Source of the DNA: Pomphorhynchus laevis
Lineage: Eukaryota > Acanthocephala > Palaeacanthocephala > Echinorhynchida > Pomphorhynchidae
Assembly: GCA_012934845.2 (NCBI GenBank)
Contig: WNNJ02000632.1
Location: 1-64,000, forward strand
DNA: 64,000 bases
Direction: 5' to 3'
The notes beneath the pieces are model-generated. The model was not told the DNA's origin. It did not search any database and saw nothing but the letters and a program-made list of their open reading frames with translations. Numbering within the stretch: position 1 is the first letter of the stretch; each line of letters begins with the position of its first letter. A program made the position numbers and the translations under genes. This document shows positions 11,176-21,963 of this stretch, piece by piece.

Positions 11176-11939
11176 CGTGTATCCAACTTATCATCTTGAG
11201 GATAAGAACATTTAAGTAGTAACTCGTCTTAGCGACCTTGGAATATTAGTTGCGAATGATTTTTAGACTAGTTGAAATACTGAGTTGGCTTGCTCCAAAG
11301 CAAATCGAATGGTTGGGATGATTCGTAGAACTTTTAGTGTGTTGAGTCCAGTTTTATTTAGAGCACTCTTCAACGCATTTGTGATCAGTCATCTTACCTA
11401 ATGCATCACAATATTCGTTCCCAAGAACAGTATACGAGAAAAGTAGAATTGAAAATGTACTGCGCCGGGCAACAAAGCTCGTAAATTCAGTTAAAGTCTT
11501 ACCTTTTAATGAAAGGCTTACAAAACTTGGTATGGTTTCTATAAGCGACCTTTGGTTTCGGCGAGATATGTGTTCAACATGGGAAGCTTTACACAAGGGA
11601 AATCAAGTCTTAAGAGACTTGATGACTGTTCGGAAAAGTCGGGCTTTGCGTGGACACAATTTTACTTTAGCCCATCGCTGAGTTATACGCTCTAAAACTG
11701 TACAATTTGGACTCCGAATCGTAAGTAAGTGGAACCGATTAAGTGAAGAAATTGTCAACTCAAGATCGGTTTCAGCATTCAAACATGAACTCTATTTTTG
11801 ACTTTTGTTTGTGAGTCTTTCTTTTTTTCCTACTTTTTCTTTTTTTAAATGTGCAACTATGAGCTTTGCTCGCCTGTTTGTCGAAATAATAATAGATACA
11901 TCGACCAGTTAAGCACATTGTTTGTGAAGTCGGAAGCCG

Positions 11940-12010
11940 AAAAATTAATAAATCAAATCAGTTGACTGAATCTATGTATTTAATATAATTATAAAATTAA
12001 AAATAAATAA
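11940..12010 (-). mobile_element. PLE 3'-terminal remnant
   Basis: AATCAAATCAGTTGACTGA followed by an ATATAATTATAAAATTAAA run is the diverged reverse complement of the terminal PLE sequence seen at about 58965-59000. Only the outer end survives. Confidence 0.6.
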
Positions 12011-12309
12011 ATAAAAATTAATAACAATTAATAAATAAAAATTAATAAATAAAAATTAATAAATAATAATGCACAGATTTATTAAGAACACGTTGCCTTT
12101 CGGCTTGAGTCAAACAGACAAGGCAAACTTATTTGCAAATAAATAAATTGGAAAATTTGTAAAAATTCAGCAAAAAACATTTAAAATAGTTGATCGATGA
12201 ATATCAAATCACAGTAATCAAATTTAGATTATGAACATGCTTACCGGTTAATACTACTGAATGATAATTTCGATAAATAGGCACTTGTAAAGACGTGAAA
12301 AAGAGATTT
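12011..12309. other. AT-rich unassigned DNA
   Basis: A short AAATTAATAAATA-type simple repeat (12000-12070) is followed by unique sequence. I see no gene or element signature. Confidence 0.5.
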
Positions 12310-12511
12310 GCAGCATTCGGAACAGTAAACTAATCTGCAACCTTTCCAATAAGCACATATCAACATCGAACACGTCAACTCAAACGACCCCCGTCGTTTC
12401 TAATGTCCTTTCTCCATACACCGACCCCGCCACCATCTACACTTCCCATTCCATGTCATATTCACTCCCCGACACCCCAGTTCCGTCCTTCTCGTCTCGT
12501 TTTTCAATAAC

Positions 12512-13201
12512 TTGCATCCATCAATCAAAATCACCTCCACAAACCTCCACTATCTTTCCACCAACAATCTTTCCTCACATCGCTTGCCACCCTCTTTATT
12601 ATCATTATCCTCTATGTCTCCCGTCGTAAAACCAAATCCCTGCAAATCATCAACTGCCAGCTCTTCTATCGTGATCTCACCCACTCACGTCAGTCGTCCT
12701 CCTTTACGGAAGCGCTTTCCTTCTCACGATCGTTGCGTCATTGTCACTAATATCACTCCTTCCAACTCTATATCTCCACAAGCACGTATCGACCACGATG
12801 TTTCCGCCTTCAGATCAATCCTCTCGTCTATTGTTCCTGCGGATAAACCATTCTTTTTCAAGGACATTTATAATGTCGCATTTATCCGTCTAGACAAATC
12901 TTCTCAATCTAATCCTTCCAAGACCCCTCTCCTAAAAATTGTTTTCAAGCATCGCACTCACGCGTCTTCTGTCCTCTCTCAACGATTTAGACTCATGTCA
13001 TCTTCAACCACTCGAATTTACACCGATCGCGCCCCTTCTGAAATCGCTCAAATCTCTTCAACCCGCATCGAAAAACGCCGTCGTGAGGAAAACGGCGAAA
13101 CATCACTCTCCATCCGAAACATTAACGGAAATTTTCAAGTTGTCCACATCCGTCCAAAAATTCGATGGCGCTCCATCTCTCCTATGTGTCTTATCCACTA
13201 G
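12512..13201 (+). CDS. LINE-B ORF1 protein (copy 2)
   Basis: This 229-residue frame has a Ser/Thr/Pro-rich first third and a conserved block (PPLRKRFPSHDRCVIVTNITPSNS, ARIDHDVSAFRSILSSIVPADKP, AFIRLDKSSQSNPSKTPLLKIVFKH). It ends in RWRSISPMCLIH. The same block occurs in LINE-A ORF1 and in copies 1 and 3. The VSAFRSIL...FIRLNKS...KIVF pattern suggests a small RNA-binding fold. An upstream Cys-rich segment (CGFC in copies of A and B) is not in frame here. The last 37 bases overlap the start of ORF2. Confidence 0.7.
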   Translation: MHPSIKITSTNLHYLSTNNLSSHRLPPSLLSLSSMSPVVKPNPCKSSTASSSIVISPTHVSRPPLRKRFPSHDRCVIVTNITPSNSISPQARIDHDVSAFRSILSSIVPADKPFFFKDIYNVAFIRLDKSSQSNPSKTPLLKIVFKHRTHASSVLSQRFRLMSSSTTRIYTDRAPSEIAQISSTRIEKRRREENGETSLSIRNINGNFQVVHIRPKIRWRSISPMCLIH

Positions 13202-14346
13202 ACTCTTTCGCCATAGCACACGGTTTCCGCCTCGGTCTCCTCAACACTAGATCTATTCTCAATAAATCCAAACTTATCCTCAACCTATTCATTAAGCAAT
13301 CCATCTATCTCTTCTGCCTCACCGAATCCTGTCACTCAGATTCCGACGACCTTTCCATCCGCCGTATGCTCTCTGCCGGTTGCTCCCTAGTCGAATCCGC
13401 CCACCCCCTCAGCTCATGCCCTTCTAAATTCTCTAATCATGGCGGCATCGTCGCATTCGCGCGTCACCCAGCGTCTCCCCGTAAAATCAATCCTCCTTTC
13501 AGTCCTTGCTCTATTGAATTGCTCACTTGTCGTTATTCTAACCCGATCACTATAGATCTCGCCATTGTATACCGTCCTGGTTCATCAGCTCCTACAGCCT
13601 TATTTGTTACCGAACTCGCTGACCTCCTTTCTCATTGTTCTTTGTCCTCAATCCCTTCACTCGTTCTAGGCGACTTCAATATCCGCCTAGACCGCCCCTC
13701 TTCCACGGATTCCATCCGGTTCATCAACATTCTATCCAACTACAATTACAAACTAATCTCCACTGCCCCCACACATATACTTGGTGGGGCACTCGACATC
13801 ATCGCTGTCCCCGATCATTTTGCTGCCTACACCTCACTGTCCATCTCTGATCCTGGTCTATCCGATCACTTTCTTATCACCCTTAATCTCACTCGCAACC
13901 ACACCCCTCCTCACACACCTACAATCCTACGTCGCCCTTGGAGAAATCTTGACCTCTCCCTTCTCCGCTTTGCCTTACTCAAATCGTCTCTATCATTACC
14001 CACAATAACATATTCATCTCCTCACGATCTCGCCTTTCTTTTCGACTCTGAACTCACATCTACTCTCGATATTCTCTTGCCCTTCAAGTCTCACCCACAC
14101 CGTCGCTTGCACCGTGCCCCATGGTTTGACATCCAATGCCTACTCTCAAAGGGTCGACTCCGCCATGCTTTTCGAGTCTATCACCGCTCTCTCAGACGTG
14201 ATTTCCGCTCGATCACTCCGTCTTTCCGTGATTCCTATCTTGCTCTTCGCCTGTCTCATCTCAACTTACTACGTACCAAATGCAATTCCTTCTGGCAGCA
14301 TAAAATCATCACTTCATTCAACTCTAAGACTCTGGCATACTTTTAA
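13165..14346 (+). CDS. LINE-B ORF2, APE endonuclease part (copy 2)
   Basis: The frame starts at an ATG 37 bases before the ORF1 stop, in another frame. It shows an APE-type endonuclease: GLLNTRSILNKS, LFCLTES, NHGGIVAFARHP, LAIVYRPGSSAP, LVLGDFNIRLDRP and DPGLSDHFLITL. The linker to the RT (HRAPWFDIQCLLSKGRLRHAFRVY) follows. The frame ends at 14346, after which the RT goes on in other frames. The product would nick target DNA. Confidence 0.85.
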   Translation: MALHLSYVSYPLDSFAIAHGFRLGLLNTRSILNKSKLILNLFIKQSIYLFCLTESCHSDSDDLSIRRMLSAGCSLVESAHPLSSCPSKFSNHGGIVAFARHPASPRKINPPFSPCSIELLTCRYSNPITIDLAIVYRPGSSAPTALFVTELADLLSHCSLSSIPSLVLGDFNIRLDRPSSTDSIRFINILSNYNYKLISTAPTHILGGALDIIAVPDHFAAYTSLSISDPGLSDHFLITLNLTRNHTPPHTPTILRRPWRNLDLSLLRFALLKSSLSLPTITYSSPHDLAFLFDSELTSTLDILLPFKSHPHRRLHRAPWFDIQCLLSKGRLRHAFRVYHRSLRRDFRSITPSFRDSYLALRLSHLNLLRTKCNSFWQHKIITSFNSKTLAYF

Positions 14347-14559
14347 CTCAATCCTTGCTCGCTCCTCTTCGCCGTGACACATCAATGCCAATGGATATTC
14401 GTCATTTCTCCAGACTAAAGTATCCACGTTGCTCTCTCACAACCCGGTCTCCATCCAATCCCACTATGCCCAGTCTTGCCTCATCCTTCCGGAACACTTT
14501 CATCTTCTCCCTGTCTCACCTACAGAAGTATCATCTGCCCTCATGTCTTCGCCCAACAA

Positions 14560-16075
14560 AACCTAACCTTCCGATCCCCTGCCTATTTACATATTAAAAT
14601 CTATATGCTCATCGATATACCCATTTCTCACAACCATGTTTAACTCGTCCATCTGCAGTCGTATCTTCCCATCACACTGGAAATCCTTAATCGTTCGTCC
14701 CCTCCTTAAGATACAATCGCTTGACCCCTCCCTTCCTTCTAGCTATCGCCCTATTGCACTACTCACTACTCTTTCTAAGCTCGTAAAACGCCTCATCTTA
14801 ATACAGATCAACGCTTATCTCTCCACATCCAATCTGTACCCTCCTTTCCAATCCGCTTTCCGCTCTAATCACTCCACAGAAATCGCATGCATTAAAGTGT
14901 CCAACGACTTACTTATTTATCGAGACAAGGCTCTATATCGTGTTCTCATCACCCTCGACCTCTCCTCCGCATTCGTCATTGTCGACCACTCCGTTCTCCT
15001 TTCTCTCCTTCGTTATGTTTACGGCTTTTCTTCCTCCTCCGTAGCATGGTTTGCCTCATATCTATCCGACTGTTGTTTTTGCGTCTGTTCTAATTCATCA
15101 TCCTCCCCTCCCATCCCTATTTTTTTTGCGGGGTCCCACAAGGCTCAGTCCTAGGTCCTCTGCTTTTCTCTCTTCTGCTTGGCGATCTCTCTCCGTTTAT
15201 CAAACCTTACTCCTTTAACGTCATGCAATACGCCGATGACATCCTCATCTATGCTCATGCGCCCACACATCGCATACACGATATCGGCATTTCTGCCTAC
15301 AACTGTATTTCTTCTATCTACAAACGTCTCTCCAATCTCCATCTTGTTCTAAACCCCGACAAGTCCAAAATAATGTGGATCCTCCCCCGTAAACCAAACA
15401 TGTCTCCTCCCATTGTATATTTTGCATCATCAATTATACTCATAGTCCACAATCTCACTTTCTTAGGCTTCTATTTCGATGATCACCTTTCCCTTAAACC
15501 CTTCGTCCGTGACAAGGTCCGCTCATCTAACTTAATTCTCCGTGATATCCGCCGTATCCGCCCCCTTATCGACTTCCGTTCTTGTATGTCTCTTCTTTCA
15601 TCGCTTCTTTTCCCTAAAATCGATTACTGCCTTAGCCTTTTCGCCAATTCTCCAAAATCCATCATCCTACCCCTACAATGAATAATCAACACCGCCGTTC
15701 GAGTGCTCTTTCGTCTCCGTCGCTTCGACCACACATCCACATATTTTGCCCAACTCTCCTGGCCCACCATCCACATCCGCATCAAACTCCGCCTTCTTCT
15801 CGTTACTTTTTGTCTCATCGCTGTCGGCTCCCCATCGTTCATCAACCTTCCTTTCTTAGACGATACTCGCCCCACCTCGCTATCGCTGCGTTCCCGTCAT
15901 ACCCTCTTACTCCACGTTCCTAATTACTCCAACAACTACGGTCTCCGATCCTTCCTCGTCGCCGCTTCACTCGCCTGGATCAACTTTCTCTCGACGTTCG
16001 CCGCGCCCTCTCCTTTATCACATTCAAACACCTCCTCCGTTCACACCTTCTCGACACCTGATTTACAGTTTTGTT
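14560..16075 (+). pseudogene. LINE-B RT and C-terminal region (copy 2), broken
   Basis: RT blocks run through three frames: FNSSICSRIFPSHWKSLIVRPLLKIQS, SSYRPIALLTTLSKL, FRSNHSTEIACIKVSNDLL, VLITLDLSSAFVIVDHSVLL, then MQYADDILIYAHAP (YADD near 15230) and LNPDKSKIMWIL. The C-terminal domain ends in HTLLLHVPNYSNNYGLRSF. The FRSxHSTE...KVxNDLL and DLSxAFDxVDH wording is typical of the L2/CR1 group. Confidence 0.85.
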
Positions 16076-16082
16076 TTGTTGT

Positions 16083-16130
16083 GGTCATGTAAGCGTGCGC
16101 TGGCACGCATTTGCCACGTTAAAATAAATG
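16083..16130 (+). terminator. LINE-B 3' tail hairpin (copy 2)
   Basis: GTCATGTAAGCGTGC leads into a perfect 6-bp stem (16093-16098 with 16103-16108, loop GCTG). ATTTGCCACGTTAAAATAAA follows, containing a poly(A)-signal-like AATAAA. The same layout ends copies at 26180, 33385 and 38235. In LINEs such 3' stems are often what the RT recognises. Confidence 0.75.
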
Positions 16131-16139
16131 TTTTTTTTG

Positions 16140-16719
16140 TAAACAATTACAAGTCAAAGATATTTCATGAATTATTACTCGTTTTGCACAAAATTTAGCG
16201 TGATATCCATATAATGATGCACGCAAAGAGATTTCTTACTATAAAAGAGATTTCTTCAGTTTAATTGAGTATAAACATGAATTAACTGATACTCAGGGTC
16301 TAAAAAGACCGTCTAACTTTCAAGATTTCGAATATTTACAAGAAATGCATGTCTATGATATAGATTAAAAAGATCTCTTATATAGATTAAGCCTGGTTTC
16401 ACTGCTAGGAATCCTACGATAGAGCTAGAGCACTTCGATGAAACCCCGTTTATTATTTTAATGTATTGAGTCTGACAGTTATCGATCTGTTTAAAGTTGG
16501 ATCATTACAAGTCTAGCCAGAAGAATGATAATCCGTAAAGTAAGCAAGGGAGTAACATTATTTGAAAATAATGAGGAGCACTTTCGAAAGATCTCCTAAA
16601 TTTGCAACTCTCGAGGTGGCACCCACTATCTATGCACGTTTGTTTTATATATGAGAATTGAATGACCATCATGATGTCATTATGATTCCTAAATATGTGA
16701 AATTAGAAAATAAATTAGA
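16140..16719. other. Unassigned AT-rich sequence, possibly LINE 3' part
   Basis: No clear coding motif on either strand. Because a minus-strand LINE RT begins at 16720, this may be its decayed C-terminal and 3' region. Confidence 0.35.
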
Positions 16720-17466
16720 TTTACATTGTCGATAAAAAGTTTATCAGACAAACATGGACGACCTCCGCAACGAAATTTTATCACTTTTGTTTTACTTATA
16801 TTAATCAACAATTCATTATCTTTACAATACGCAGATAGGAAGTCTAAGCCGGTTTGTCCGGAACTAATGTCAGATCATATAATTGCTAAGTCATCAGCAT
16901 ACAGTATTGAAGCTGTATCGCCGTTAATTTCTCTCAGCTTAGTAGGGAGATCCATCAGAAATAATGAACAGAGAAGAGGGCTTAAATGGTCGCCTTGTAA
17001 CACACCTCGATTTGCGATAATCAGTGGTGAATAATTAAGGCCGTCATACACTCTCAATATATTTTTCTGTAGAATATAGTGCAATAGTGAAAGCAACCTA
17101 CCATGAATATCAACCTTACAATTTAACTTAAATAACAGCAGCGACCTATTTATGGAGTCAAATGATTTGGTAAAAGCTACAAAAATTGTGTAAAGTTGCT
17201 TACCGAATTTAAACGATGAAACAACGCTATTTCGAATAATATTAAAAACGTCTGTTGTAGATCGTCCTCTCCGATTGTTCTGGGAAGAGAAAAAGATACT
17301 GAACGAAAACACTGAATATGACTCGCAATTACACATTAAAAGTTTATAGGAATAATTCAGTAAAGCAATCCCTTGATACGAATCTGGAGAGTTCATGTCA
17401 ATCCTCCCTTTATATAGAATCTTCGAGAAACCCTCTCGCAATGATGACGGTATAGGCTTACCAAAC
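16720..17466 (-). pseudogene. LINE RT, central and C-terminal part (F-like), split by the Gypsy fossil
   Basis: The minus strand 17441-16875 stays open with RT blocks ILYKGRIDMNSPDSYQGIALLN, NNRRGRSTTDVFNIIRNSV, FVAFTKSFDSINRSLLLFKL, RGVLQGDHLSPLLCSLFL and the catalytic YADDLAII. The N-terminal fingers of the same RT lie at 27834-28060 on the other side of the LTR element, and the CAAAC duplication marks the split. The host LINE is therefore older than the LTR insertion. It may be the same family as the ORF1/endonuclease remnant at 33430-36650, which is not proven. Confidence 0.75.
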
Positions 17467-17599
17467 TGTCATGATATTTCACATAAAAAATGTTATCAAC
17501 TACTTATAATCGTTTACTCACTATTTATTGTAGATCTGTTGAATAAAAACCCTATTTACGTCTACCCAATTTACTCGATTACGACACTTTATTCAACAG

Positions 17600-18890
17600 A
17601 TTATTGTATTCGACGAATTAAATCAGCTAACTGAGTCTACGTATTGTTATATAATTATAAATAAACAAAACATAATAATGCTAAATCAAAATTTAATAAT
17701 TAAATAATAAAATTAATAATTGTTTTTAGATTTTCTATAATTTAAATCAAGTTAAAAAAATAAAAATAAAAATAAAAAATAAAATTTAAAATAAACGTCA
17801 TTTTTATGAATTGACTAATAAATAACAGACGTTGTATCAGAATAAGAATTAGAGGTCATCAGGAGGAACTGCTATGCTATCAAGGTTTCGGCCCCTAACT
17901 CCTCTACCCAACATAGCAACGGGGCCAAATACATGCTAATGATGTATTTCCTCTGAAATAACTATCTAGTATCTTATTCTAATGCAAAGTATATTATTTA
18001 TTATCCATCCATAAAAATTTGCCACTTAAGAGTTTAAATTTATTCTTTATATTATTGTGTTGATTTATATATTTTACTATTTTCTGCTTGATGTTATTTT
18101 TATAGTAACCTAGTTTAAAATATGTATCTATTAAATTATTTAAATGATTTTGAAGAAAGCCAATATCATTACATATTGTTGCAATTCTTAAAATTTTATT
18201 ATTTAATGTATTATTATAGTGTACAAGTTACTAGCCGCAAATGGCTGTTTCAACTGTTCACAAATTACATTTTAAAATATCAATTAAAATACATCCACGA
18301 ATCCAAATTAGAGTTCACAATCCACTTCAGCAGCATCTTCTTGAAGTGTCTATTGCTAGTAGCATTGGCGACGTCTTCAGGCAGCGAATTCCAAACATTC
18401 AATGCGCGGTGGGAAAGCCTACTCAGACTCCTTATTTTGCCATGGTGGAATTTAAATAACGTAAGGGAGTGACCTCTGCGACTCGAATTTCTCAATTTTA
18501 TTAAATTTGATGGGAACCCCTCTTTTCCACGAACCAAATGCCACATCGCTACAAGATCTAAATATAGTAGCCTCTGGGCCGTTGAAGGCATTTTTAAGCA
18601 AGCTAGGCGCTCATTGTAAGAATAAAGAGATGTAATGCAAAGTTTGGTTCCTCTACGTAGAATCGACTCGGTCTTTTTCATCTCAGACTTGGTGGATGGA
18701 AAAGTTGATGCGATGCAGTATTCCACATGCGGACAGACTAACGCACAGTAGAGATGCTTAAATAATTTTGGATGCAGCTTACTAAATGTGTTCTTAATAC
18801 AATACAAGGCCTTCATGGCTTTATCGTAGATATAATCGGTATTCGGTCGTGTTTTAAGGTCATTATATTTTATATTATATGGTATGCATG
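17600..18890 (-). mobile_element. PLE, 5'-truncated copy, split by a LINE fragment
   Basis: The minus strand carries the PLE RT end (HSCIPYNIKYN, then ICNDIGFLQNHLNNLIDTYFKLGYYKNN and FKLLSGKFLWMDNK). The structured PLE tail follows at about 17835-17990, and the terminus is TACGTAGACTCAGTTAGCTG (reverse complement near 17620-17640). LINE fragment G (18226-18868) is inserted after KYN. It matches the main PLE at 58360-59000. Confidence 0.85.
18226..18868 (-). mobile_element. LINE fragment G (CR1/Jockey-type C-terminus) inside the PLE
   Basis: An open minus-strand frame reads KALYCIKNTFSKLHPKLFKHLYCALVCPHVEYC through ILRRGTKLC and YNERLACLKMPSTAQRLLYLDL to SLSRLSHRALNVWNSLPEDV. That is the C-terminal region following the RT in CR1/Jockey-type LINEs. 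It is flanked on both sides by PLE sequence with a short ATTATA-like duplication. The join is in frame, so one open frame (18280-18903) begins with PLE residues MHDHSCIPYNIKYN and ends in LINE residues. Fusion by chance is the simplest reading. Confidence 0.8.
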
Positions 18891-19059
18891 AATGATCATG
18901 CATTCATGGACAAATCTTGGTATATAACATGCTGTCAATCGATACCGACGATAGCGATTCCCAAGAACATTGGACACACTGGAAACAGAGACTTATGAAC
19001 TATCTGTCTTTGTAAGCATATTCTTCAGAGGATGCTACACTTTTTCTCCTGATAAACCA

Positions 19060-19800
19060 GGTATCTACAAGAATATTTCGAATTATAAAAGATTGCACAA
19101 CTTTCAATGACGCAATAAAGATACTTGATTTCGTTTTGACTAAACCAGTCAATCTAATTTTCAGTCGCTTTCAATTACATACCTGTCGTCAGGACACTTA
19201 AATTTCCATCGATAAATATATACGTCAGCTGGAACAACTTGTAAATTCATGTGACTTTAAAGCAGTAGATGCGATAGCAAATCGAAACGAGCATATAGCC
19301 GACAAATTTATTCAGGGACTACATAGTTCAGGGACTACATATTTAGAAATTTATTCAGGGACTACCTATAAATTTGTTCAGGGACTACAAATTTATTCGG
19401 GGACTACATTTATTCAGGGACTACATATCAGACAACGATTACTAGAATCTCGCAAATTCGATTTGAACGATTTAATTTCGATTGCCAAATCCCCGGAAGC
19501 GGATAATTCGCAAGCAACTGTATTCTCTTCAACAGAACAAACCTTAGCCAGCCTGGCAACTGAACAAAATTTAATCGATAGCACAGATAACTCGACGAAT
19601 GATTCTAATTTAGCCGTGGCCCAAAGATTTTCTGGAAATACAAACAGGCTTAATAACAACACACAATGCTACTTTTGTGGTCAAGTCTATCATCCGCGTA
19701 TCCAATGTTCAGCTTGAAACTCTGTTTGCCATACGTTTGGAAAAACTGGACACTTTTCGTCATCATGCAAATCAAGAAAGAATAATGAACCAACTAACTT
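19060..19800 (+). pseudogene. Gypsy fossil: gag region with CCHC knuckle
   Basis: The region holds a capsid/nucleocapsid-type gag relic. A CCHC zinc knuckle (CYFCGQVYHPRIQC, followed by a second knuckle-like word) lies near 19665-19790. A short tandem repeat of about 20 bp (TTTATTCAGGGACTACA and variants) lies at about 19305-19430. It is decayed beyond function. Confidence 0.75.
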
Positions 19801-19889
19801 ATCTGCTGCTCTGTGCTCAATTAATTGTTCCGACCAATTAATGTTTAACAACCTTCAAACAATTCCCATTGGATAATAATAACCTTAAT

Positions 19890-21700
19890 ACTCTTGTTGA
19901 CACTGGAAGAAGCGATAACTTCATGGATGAATTTGTAGCAAATTCCCTAACACTGAAACGAATATGTTGCAATAAACGTTTTCAATTAGCTTCATCTTCC
20001 CATTTCGTTCTTGTAAGTCATGCTTGAAATGTTACAATTCGTTTAATGGATAAAGTATTTGCAAATACTCGATGTTTTATTATGCCAAGTTTATGCTCAC
20101 CTGTGAGTCTTGGTCAATATTTCCTAACACGACTCGCGCACGTTACTTTTTAATTTAATAGTCGAGAGCCTGGCATCACTTCAGCCGCTTTAACACATCT
20201 GATGCAATGCATGTTGATCCGATTACTTTTTCCTGATATACCAAAAAATCTGCATCCTATTTATACCAAATCTCGTAGCTAAACCCACAAAAATGTCAAG
20301 TTTATCAGCCCGAAATCGAAATACTGTTGAAGCGAGATATTATTGAAGAGAGTCGGTCGCCTTTGAGGGCAAAGCTCTAGTTGTTTCAAATCAAATAAAA
20401 AAACCGCAAATGGTAATATAATATTCTCGTACAATCAACATTATACGATGTTGGATGCCTACCCATTACCTAACATTGAAGATTTGATAACGAAGATTGC
20501 GTGTAATTCAGTTTTTACAACAGTCGACTTGTCAAAAGCATATTATCAGATTCCGTTAATTGAAGAAGACAAGCCGTACACAGCTTTTGAAGCTTGTGGG
20601 AAACTTAACCAATACAAACGTATCCCATTTGGATTGACCAATGCGGTATCCGTTTTTAAACGACTAATGAATAACATCGTTTCTGAGAATCTTTTAAGTG
20701 GAGTATATGCGTATCTCGACGATATAATAATTTGCGGTAAGACGGATGAAGAACATGACAATAGATATCAAAAATTCTGCGAAGTAGCTACTAAGATAAA
20801 CTTAAAGTTAGCTGACGAAAAGACTGCATACAAGTAATACGAATTGAATTTTCTGGGATATTAAATATCTCATAGTACCTTGAAACCAGATTATGAACGC
20901 ATAAAGCCTTTAATGAATCATCCAACCCCTCAAGATAACAAATCGATGCAAATGTTTCTGGGCCTACTAGCATACTACTCTAAGTGGATACAATCATTTT
21001 CGACAAAGATACAGTCATTATTAAAATGTGAATCTTGCCCCCTTCATTAGAAATAATAAGAGTAATTGAAGCATTCAAGGAGATAGCGACCGCTACATTA
21101 TCTGCATTTACGCCTGGAAAGCCACTTATCCTTGAAACTCATGCGCCGTATTCCGCAATTGTTGCGGTTCTTATTCAAAATGATAATCCGATCGCATTTT
21201 TCTCTCAAACGTTGCCGAAGACTTCACTACGACAACCAATCATAGAAAACTAAGCTCAAGCAATTGTCAATACCATACAGCATTGTCGACATTTCTTGCT
21301 TGGACGACATTTCACGATAATCACCGATCAGAGATCAGTGAACTACATGTTTAAATAGACAATACGAACAAAATAAAAAATGACAAAGTCGTTAGATGGC
21401 GCTTAGAACTAGCTCCGTATCATATCAATATGATATTCAGTATCGTCCGTGATCAAACAACACAGTTCTTGACGCCATGTCCAGAATGACATGTGCTTGC
21501 ACTGGTTATAAACGAATAACGGATTTACAAAAGATACACACTTGGTTGTACCATCTGGGAATTACACCGATGATGCATTAGGTTAAGCAACACGATCTTC
21601 CCTTCGATAAGGCTGATGTCGTCAATATTATTGACCAATGCAAAACATGTGCTGAATTGAAACCACGATTTTGTAAATCAAAACAATCCATGTAATAACT
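19890..21700 (+). pseudogene. Gypsy fossil: protease, RT and RNase H region
   Basis: A protease-like DTG word, Gypsy RT words (YPLPNIEDL, FTTVDLSKAYYQIPL, IPFGLTNAVSVFKRLMN, AYLDDIIICG) and RNase H words (LETHAPYSAIVAVLIQ, RHFLLGRHFTIITDQ) follow in the family order. The integrase begins before the LINE-A insertion and goes on after it. Decayed, inactive. Confidence 0.85.
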
Positions 21701-21740
21701 GCAACTCCTTAAAAAAATTTTGGTTTCTAATAAACATACA

Positions 21741-21917
21741 ATTATTCCTGTCAGTTCCAGATTATTCCTGTCAGTTCCAGATTATTCCTGTCAGTTCCAG
21801 ATTATTCCTGTCAGTTCCAGATTATTCCTGTCAGTTCCAGATTATTCCTGTCAGTTCCAGATTATTCCTGTCAGTTCCAGATTATTCCTGTCAGTTCCAG
21901 ATTATTCCTGTCAGTTC
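21741..21917 (+). repeat. 5' leader monomer array of LINE-A
   Basis: Nine near-identical 20-bp units (ATTATTCCTGTCAGTTCCAG) end in CAGTTCCGCTCGCTACGC. The ORF1 ATG is at 21964. Placement directly in front of the first ORF matches the promoter-monomer leaders known for some LINEs such as mouse L1. Confidence 0.9.
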
Positions 21918-21963
21918 CGCTCGCTACGCTCGCGGATTGAGCTCAATCTATCGATAAAAGGTC

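Larger units (their letters stand above)
7964..11894 (+). mobile_element. LINE family C, long copy (CR1/Jockey group, flatworm-like)
   Basis: In order it holds ORF1 (7970-8701), an APE endonuclease (about 9070-9957), an RT (10312-11175) and a 3' tail ending in AATAATA. ORF2 is broken by several stops and frame changes, for example at 9334 and 10843, so it is inactive. The ORF1 and RT styles resemble LINEs known from flatworms. That is a family impression, not a search result. Confidence 0.85.
12310..16135 (+). mobile_element. LINE family B, copy 2, nearly full length (CR1/L2-like)
   Basis: The order is ORF1, APE endonuclease, RT, C-terminal domain and a 3' tail with a hairpin and AAAATAAA. 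The region from 12310 matches 29290 onward in copy 3. Broken frames around 14345, 14600, 15135 and 15679 make it inactive. LINE-B coding sequence is C-rich and A-poor on its sense strand, unlike the AT-rich surroundings. Confidence 0.9.

Noticed and set aside
13150-13201. -1 ribosomal frameshift at the ORF1/ORF2 overlap of LINE-B
   Set aside because: The run near AAAAATTCGATGG does not fit the X-XXY-YYZ slippery pattern, and ORF2 has its own ATG.
19414-19662. 82-residue minus-strand frame, possible host gene
   Set aside because: Antisense of the gag region of the Gypsy fossil.
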